NCBI GenBank assembly: GCA_025359705.1
Contig: JANYFS010000247.1
Coordinates: 1 to 9,651 of the forward strand
DNA from: Deinococcales bacterium
GTDB lineage: Bacteria; Deinococcota; Deinococci; Deinococcales; Deinococcaceae
Direction of reading: 5' to 3'
DNA length: 9,651 bases
Under the pieces are notes generated by a model. It did no database searches. It saw only the letters and a program-made list of their open reading frames with translations, and had not been told where the DNA came from. Position 1 is the stretch's first letter; each line of letters begins with the position of its first letter. Shown one piece after another: positions 5,768-9,651 of this stretch. The position numbers were made by a program, and so were the translations under genes.

Positions 5768-7603
5768 CTATTTGGAATCATACCCGTAAAGAGAACCGGT
5801 AAACTCAGGCATGGTCACATCGCTCGAGGCGTTGACATCGGCCCGTGCCACCACTTTCAGTACGGTAAGCCAAATGGTTTGGATGTCCAGCAGCAGGCTC
5901 CAGTTGTCCACATACCAGACATCCAGTTTAAACTTTTCCTCCCAAGAAATGGCATTGCGCCCATTGACCTGCGCCCAGCCGGTCATACCTGGCTTGGCCT
6001 CGTGGCGGCGGTTTTGAAGGGCGCTATACCGCTCGAGGTAACGCATCATCAACGGGCGTGGCCCCACAAAGCTCATCTCGCCCTTCAGTACATTCCACAG
6101 CCCAGGCAGTTCGTCCAAGCTGCTCGAGCGCAAAAAATCACCCAAGGGGGTCAAACGTTCGCTGTCGGGCAGCGGGTTGCCGTGTGCGTCCACCGCATCT
6201 TTCATGCTGCGGAATTTGTACATCATAAACGGTTTACCCAAATATCCAGGGCGTTCTTGGGCAAAAATCACAGGACTGCCCATTTTTTGGCGAATTAGCA
6301 GCGCAATCACCGCCATCGGCAGGGCAAACACCAGCATACACAGGCTCGAGATCCCCAAATCCATGATGCGCTTGCTTACAGGCAGCGGGCGAGGGCGGCG
6401 CAACTGCTCAAACAGCTCGATAAAGCTCGAGGTTCCTTTTGCCAAGGACAGTTCGTTTTGGTAATACTCGAGGCCATTTTGCCCTTTGCGCTCGAGGGCC
6501 ACAGTTCCCAGCTCGAGCAGTTGAACTACCGCATCGTGGATGCTTTGTGGGTTCTCTGGCAGGGCGGTGACTCCTGCGTCCGCCCGCTCGAGCAGATTGG
6601 CTGCGTCGCCTTTGACCGCCATTAAAATCGGTTTGCCCACTGCCAAATACGCTTGGGTTTTGGAAGGGATGGTGATTTCAAACAGCGGATCATCTTTGAG
6701 GTGAACCAACAAAACATCGGCCCAGCCCAGCACCCGCCCGATTTCTTGGGGGAGCATCCGTGGCAAAAAGCGCACATTGGCTTTGCCCGTACTCTGTTTT
6801 TGCAGATTTTCCACTTCGATACCGCCGCCCACAAATACAAACTGCACCTGTGGATGGCTGCCCTCGAGCAGTACCGCCGCCGCCAAAACTGCCTCCAGCG
6901 CTTGGGCTTTGCCCATCGTTCCCGCAAAAACAATGTTAAAGCGGTCTTGCATCCCAAAAGCGGGGCCATCTGTGGGGCGGCGCTCGAGCTGAATCTGATC
7001 CTCGTTGCACCAATTGGGAATCACGGTCAGTTTTTCGGGCAGGACGTTGCGCGACTCGAGCCGTGTTTTAAAACCCTGCGACAGCACCACTAGGTGATCG
7101 GCCCGTTTATAAACCCACTGGCAGACTTTTTCCACCGCTGCCAGCATTTTAGGCTGGCCCATCATGCCGGTAGCGCCCAAAGTATCGGGCCACAAATCTT
7201 GGATGTCGTAGACCAAAGGGGCTTTGCGAAACATTTTGATGATGGCGGCGGCAATACCGGTGGTCAGCGGCGGGTGATAGGCATAAATCACATCGGGCTG
7301 GCGAATCAATAGGCTGCCAAACAGCGCCGAGGATGCCATAAACGAGGCGTAGTTCAGCATTCGTTTGACTGCGCTTTGGTCGTGACTGGGATACAAAGCC
7401 ACCCGCAAAATCTCGATCCCCTCGAGGGTTTCGCGGCTAAACGGTTTGATTTTGTAGCCGCTATAGACCTTGCCGCCTGGGTAATTGGGATAACCGGTCA
7501 GAATCTGCACTTCGTGGCCTTGGCGCTTGAGTTCTTTGGCAAACAGCACCGCCTTAAAGGTTGGCTCGGGGTCGCACCATTGGGAGACAATCAAAATTCG
7601 CAT
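5768..7603 (-). CDS. Fusion protein: GT4 glycosyltransferase plus PglC-like phosphoglycosyl transferase
   Basis: The 611-residue product joins two enzymes. Residues 1 to about 400 form a WbuB-like GT4/GT-B glycosyltransferase: MRILIVSQW at the start, the acceptor-side segment VYDIQDLWPD (131-140), and the donor-site stretch EITIPSKTQAYLAVGKP (309-325). From about 408 the sequence is a PglC-type monotopic phosphoglycosyl transferase: KRIMDLG then a hydrophobic re-entrant helix with Pro429, YKFRSM (462-467), the catalytic Asp497-Glu498 dyad in SSLDELPGLWNVLKG, SFVGPRP (511-517) and PGMTGWAQVNGRN (538-550). The second part would transfer a sugar phosphate from UDP-sugar to the lipid carrier; the first would add the next sugar, plausibly L-FucNAc given the upstream genes. 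The start ATG 7603 shares one base with the epimerase stop (TGATG), with GGAAG upstream; a GTG at 7618 is less likely. No frameshift or stop separates the halves. Thirteen CTCGAG sites fall here. Confidence 0.93.
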   Translation of the reverse strand: MRILIVSQWCDPEPTFKAVLFAKELKRQGHEVQILTGYPNYPGGKVYSGYKIKPFSRETLEGIEILRVALYPSHDQSAVKRMLNYASFMASSALFGSLLIRQPDVIYAYHPPLTTGIAAAIIKMFRKAPLVYDIQDLWPDTLGATGMMGQPKMLAAVEKVCQWVYKRADHLVVLSQGFKTRLESRNVLPEKLTVIPNWCNEDQIQLERRPTDGPAFGMQDRFNIVFAGTMGKAQALEAVLAAAVLLEGSHPQVQFVFVGGGIEVENLQKQSTGKANVRFLPRMLPQEIGRVLGWADVLLVHLKDDPLFEITIPSKTQAYLAVGKPILMAVKGDAANLLERADAGVTALPENPQSIHDAVVQLLELGTVALERKGQNGLEYYQNELSLAKGTSSFIELFEQLRRPRPLPVSKRIMDLGISSLCMLVFALPMAVIALLIRQKMGSPVIFAQERPGYLGKPFMMYKFRSMKDAVDAHGNPLPDSERLTPLGDFLRSSSLDELPGLWNVLKGEMSFVGPRPLMMRYLERYSALQNRRHEAKPGMTGWAQVNGRNAISWEEKFKLDVWYVDNWSLLLDIQTIWLTVLKVVARADVNASSDVTMPEFTGSLYGYDSK

Positions 7604-8739
7604 CAGAATTTCTTCCACACCACGCGGTTGACATAATCGGTGTAGCTCAGTACGATGCGGGCCACTTTTTCCGAGACATTGGGCATACTGTAATCCTCGA
7701 CCAAACGCAGGCTGCGGCTTTCGCCGCGCCCCTGATGCTGAAGGATTTCCAAGCCTTGCAGCACACGGTTTAGCTCGAGGCCCACCATCATCACGGCGGC
7801 TTCTTCCATCCCCTCGGGGCGTTCATGGGCTTCACGGATGTTTAGCGCGGGAAAATTCAGGATGCTGGACTCTTCGTTGATGGTTCCCGAATCGGACAGC
7901 ACCGCTCGAGCGCTCATTTGCAAACGGTTGTAATCCTTGAAACCCAGCGGTTTCAGCAACTGCACATTTTGCGGAAAGGTGATTCCCGCTGCATCAATGC
8001 GCTTTTGGGTGCGTGGGTGGGTGGACACAATCACAGGTAGGTTGTAGCCCAGGGCCACTTCGGTCAAAATCACCGCGAGTTTCCGCAGATTCACTTCCGA
8101 ATCCACATTTTCTTCACGGTGGGCGCTGACCACAAAATATTGGTTTTCCTGCAATCCCAAGCGCTCGAGGGCATCTGAGGCTTCAATCCCCGCGCGGTAG
8201 TGGTTTAAAACCTCAAACATCGGACTACCCGTTTTGATAATGCGGTCTGCGGGCAGTCCTTCACGCAGCAAATATTCCCGTGCAATGCTCGAGTAGGTCA
8301 TGTTGATATCGGCGGTGTGATCGACGATTTTGCGGTTGGTTTCTTCGGGAACCCTTGCGTCAAAGCAGCGGTTTCCCGCTTCCATATGGAAAATCGGGAT
8401 TTTGCGGCGCTTGGCAGGAATCGCCGACAAACAACTGTTGGTGTCACCCAAAACCAGCAGGGCATCGGGCTTTAATTGCTCGAGCAGCGGGTCCAGTTTG
8501 ATAAAAATCTGTCCCATCGTCTCGGCGGCGGTGGCCCCCGCAGCTTCCAAGAAATAATCGGGCTTTCGCACCTCGAGGTCTTCAAAAAAGATCTCGTTCA
8601 GTTCGTAGTCATAGTTTTGACCGGTATGCACAATAATTTGCTCGGTGTACTTGTCCAGCGCCGCCATCACCCTCGAGAGCCGAATAATTTCGGGGCGGGT
8701 TCCCACCACAGTCATGATTTTGAGTTTGGAATAATTCAT
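7603..8739 (-). CDS. UDP-N-acetylglucosamine 2-epimerase family, FnlC/WbjD/CapG type
   Basis: The 378-residue protein has the hallmarks of non-hydrolysing UDP-HexNAc 2-epimerases: GTRPE (13-17), GDTN (98-101), HMEAGNR (118-124), PEETNR (131-136), SAHREEN (205-211) and SDSGTINEE (282-290). Asp99, Glu120 and His207 align by motif with the catalytic residues of WecB. Wording such as NRCFD and EAHERPEGMEE, together with the preceding FnlB/CapF-type gene, points to the branch that converts UDP-2-acetamido-2,6-dideoxy-L-talose to UDP-L-FucNAc, the last step of that pathway in the cytoplasm. A plain WecB role is less likely given the context. ATG 8739 forms ATGA with the reductase stop and has GGAG five bases upstream, so translation is probably coupled. 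Seven CTCGAG sites occur, in all three codon frames. Confidence 0.93.
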   Translation of the reverse strand: MNYSKLKIMTVVGTRPEIIRLSRVMAALDKYTEQIIVHTGQNYDYELNEIFFEDLEVRKPDYFLEAAGATAAETMGQIFIKLDPLLEQLKPDALLVLGDTNSCLSAIPAKRRKIPIFHMEAGNRCFDARVPEETNRKIVDHTADINMTYSSIAREYLLREGLPADRIIKTGSPMFEVLNHYRAGIEASDALERLGLQENQYFVVSAHREENVDSEVNLRKLAVILTEVALGYNLPVIVSTHPRTQKRIDAAGITFPQNVQLLKPLGFKDYNRLQMSARAVLSDSGTINEESSILNFPALNIREAHERPEGMEEAAVMMVGLELNRVLQGLEILQHQGRGESRSLRLVEDYSMPNVSEKVARIVLSYTDYVNRVVWKKF

Positions 8740-9651
8740 ACCAGCTCCGCATAGGTGTCAGGATTCTCGGGATCAAACAATTCGTGTGTCCAGAACAAGG
8801 TGGTCAATTCGCCTTCCCCCACATTACGGATATTGTGGGTGTGCAAGGTGGGAATATCAATAAAGGCAGGTGTAAGGCCACTGACCCGAAAAATCTGTAC
8901 TTCATCACTCAGCACCTTGCGAATGCTAATTTCCGCCTCGCCGCCCACCACCAAAAAGCGCTCGATTTTGTTGTGGTGATAGTGGTTCCCCCGTGTAATG
9001 CCCCTATGGGTACTCGAGAAGAAACTTTGCCCGCCGTTGTGCGATTTGATCGCCTCGAACAGCGATCCCCTGGGGTCAGTGTGCAACTGCAAGGCGCGAG
9101 GGTAGTGTGCAGGATAGAGATAACTGCGGTAAGTATTGAACAAATCGCGGTCAAAGGGATCGCGCACATCGGGAATGATCCCACTCGAGTAGAGTTCTTG
9201 AAATCCCTGCACTTTTTTGAGCAGCTCAAGCACCGTAATTTTGCGCCCCTGCGCCCGAATTTCTCCCACCGTACCCTGCTCGAGGATACCCCAGATGAGG
9301 GCCGCTACCTCGAGGGCATGAATCTGCTCGAGGGTCGCGTCCCCATTCACCGTGGAAGTCTGACCGTTCGCCAACTGATGACAAAAGGTGGACACCACCG
9401 AGTTGTAAAAGGGTTTGCCCCCTTCGCCAAAAATATTAGGCAAGACCAGATTGCAAAATTTGCCCCCGCTGGTGTGGGCGGCCCAATCCTCAAAAACTTT
9501 GGCACACTCCCGCTTGGAAGCACCATACGGGGTATCGCGTTCGATGTGGGTACTCGAGGAGAAAACCAAATGGGCTTTGGTGTGGGTGGCCTCGAGCGCC
9601 GCTGTGAGCTGCTTCGCCAGTTCCACATTGACCCTTGCGACTTCTTGCTCA
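8736..9651 (-). CDS. UDP-2-acetamido-2,6-dideoxyhexulose reductase, FnlB/WbjC/CapF type (5' end outside window)
   Basis: The frame is open to the window edge, so the gene starts upstream; 304 codons are visible of a family usually near 370, and the N-terminal nucleotide-binding glycine motif is lost. The visible SDR part has VFSSST and the catalytic YGASK (about visible residues 42-46). The C-terminal part is a cupin: GNHYHHNKIERF (about 221-232) and LHTHN (about 269-273) supply likely metal-binding histidines and a glutamate, followed by WTHELFDPENPDTY. In CapF the cupin carries out a 3-epimerisation and the SDR domain reduces the 4-keto group with NADPH, giving the 6-deoxy-L-talo sugar used by the next gene. 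The first gene of this pathway (FnlA/WbjB/CapE type) would be expected just outside the window. A GTG codon at 9626 is not the true start, because similarity continues upstream of it. Confidence 0.92.
   Translation of the reverse strand, partial: EQEVARVNVELAKQLTAALEATHTKAHLVFSSSTHIERDTPYGASKRECAKVFEDWAAHTSGGKFCNLVLPNIFGEGGKPFYNSVVSTFCHQLANGQTSTVNGDATLEQIHALEVAALIWGILEQGTVGEIRAQGRKITVLELLKKVQGFQELYSSGIIPDVRDPFDRDLFNTYRSYLYPAHYPRALQLHTDPRGSLFEAIKSHNGGQSFFSSTHRGITRGNHYHHNKIERFLVVGGEAEISIRKVLSDEVQIFRVSGLTPAFIDIPTLHTHNIRNVGEGELTTLFWTHELFDPENPDTYAELV

Larger units (their letters stand above)
93..9596. repeat. Highly iterated palindrome CTCGAG, about 53 copies dispersed
   Basis: Reading by eye I find CTCGAG about 53 times, from 93 to 9591; about 2.4 are expected for a hexamer in 9.65 kb. 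Copies per gene: dehydratase 7, aminotransferase 6, KAS III 7, acyltransferase 0, ketoreductase 1, ACP 1, GT-PGT fusion 13, epimerase 7, reductase 7, and 4 in intergenic DNA. Dense clusters are 6426, 6467, 6491, 6512 and 9279, 9309, 9327. In genes it is read mostly as Leu-Glu but also as part of Ser-Ser and Arg-Ala, so protein sequence alone does not explain it. Flanking bases show no strong extension. Confidence 0.92.

Noticed and set aside
93..9596. CTCGAG as cloning-linker (XhoI) artefact or as a DNA uptake sequence
   Set aside because: The sites lie inside intact, conserved coding sequences, so they are not linkers. Known uptake sequences are longer, non-palindromic and often paired at terminators, which is not seen here.

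Overview
This window is one end of a surface-polysaccharide (O-antigen, capsule or protein-glycan) biosynthesis locus. Every gene I can support lies on the minus strand, so transcription runs from high to low coordinates. Gene content (UDP-L-FucNAc pathway, PglC-type initiating transferase, WbpM/PglF-type membrane dehydratase) and clear Shine-Dalgarno sites suggest a mid-GC Gram-negative bacterium, most likely a pseudomonadote. I cannot place it more precisely. No rRNA, tRNA, IS element or CRISPR array was seen.

In transcription order: (1) 9651-8736, 5'-truncated bifunctional SDR/cupin reductase (FnlB/WbjC/CapF type); (2) 8739-7603, UDP-N-acetylglucosamine 2-epimerase family enzyme (FnlC/WbjD/CapG type); together they complete UDP-L-FucNAc; (3) 7603-5768, a fusion of a GT4 glycosyltransferase and a PglC-like phosphoglycosyl transferase; (4) 5622-5392, an acyl carrier protein; (5) 5285-4533, a FabG-like ketoreductase; (6) 4536-3886, a PglD/NeuD-like hexapeptide acyltransferase; (7) 3889-2864, a FabH-like ketoacyl-ACP synthase III; a 336-bp AT-rich gap with repeats and a long hairpin; (8) 2527-1334, a DegT-family sugar aminotransferase; (9) 1294-1, a 3'-truncated membrane nucleotide-sugar dehydratase of the WbpM/PglF family. 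Several junctions are ATGA or TGATG overlaps, so much of the set looks translationally coupled.

Proposed joint function (inference): dehydratase plus aminotransferase make a UDP-4-amino-4,6-dideoxy-GlcNAc. Instead of ordinary acetylation, the ACP, KAS III and ketoreductase build a short 3-hydroxyacyl chain (3-hydroxybutyryl is the simplest product) that the PglD-like enzyme places on N4. The PglC-like domain then loads this sugar phosphate onto the lipid carrier, and the fused GT4 domain adds the next sugar, plausibly L-FucNAc.

The strongest sequence-level oddity is the palindrome CTCGAG, which I count about 53 times in 9.65 kb where about 2.4 are expected by chance. It falls in all three codon frames and in intergenic DNA, resembling the highly iterated palindrome HIP1 of cyanobacteria but with a different sequence. 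It is nearly absent from 3680-5538, where the DNA is also visibly AT-richer. This suggests that the acyltransferase and ketoreductase genes, perhaps with the ACP, came from a different source than the surrounding genes.
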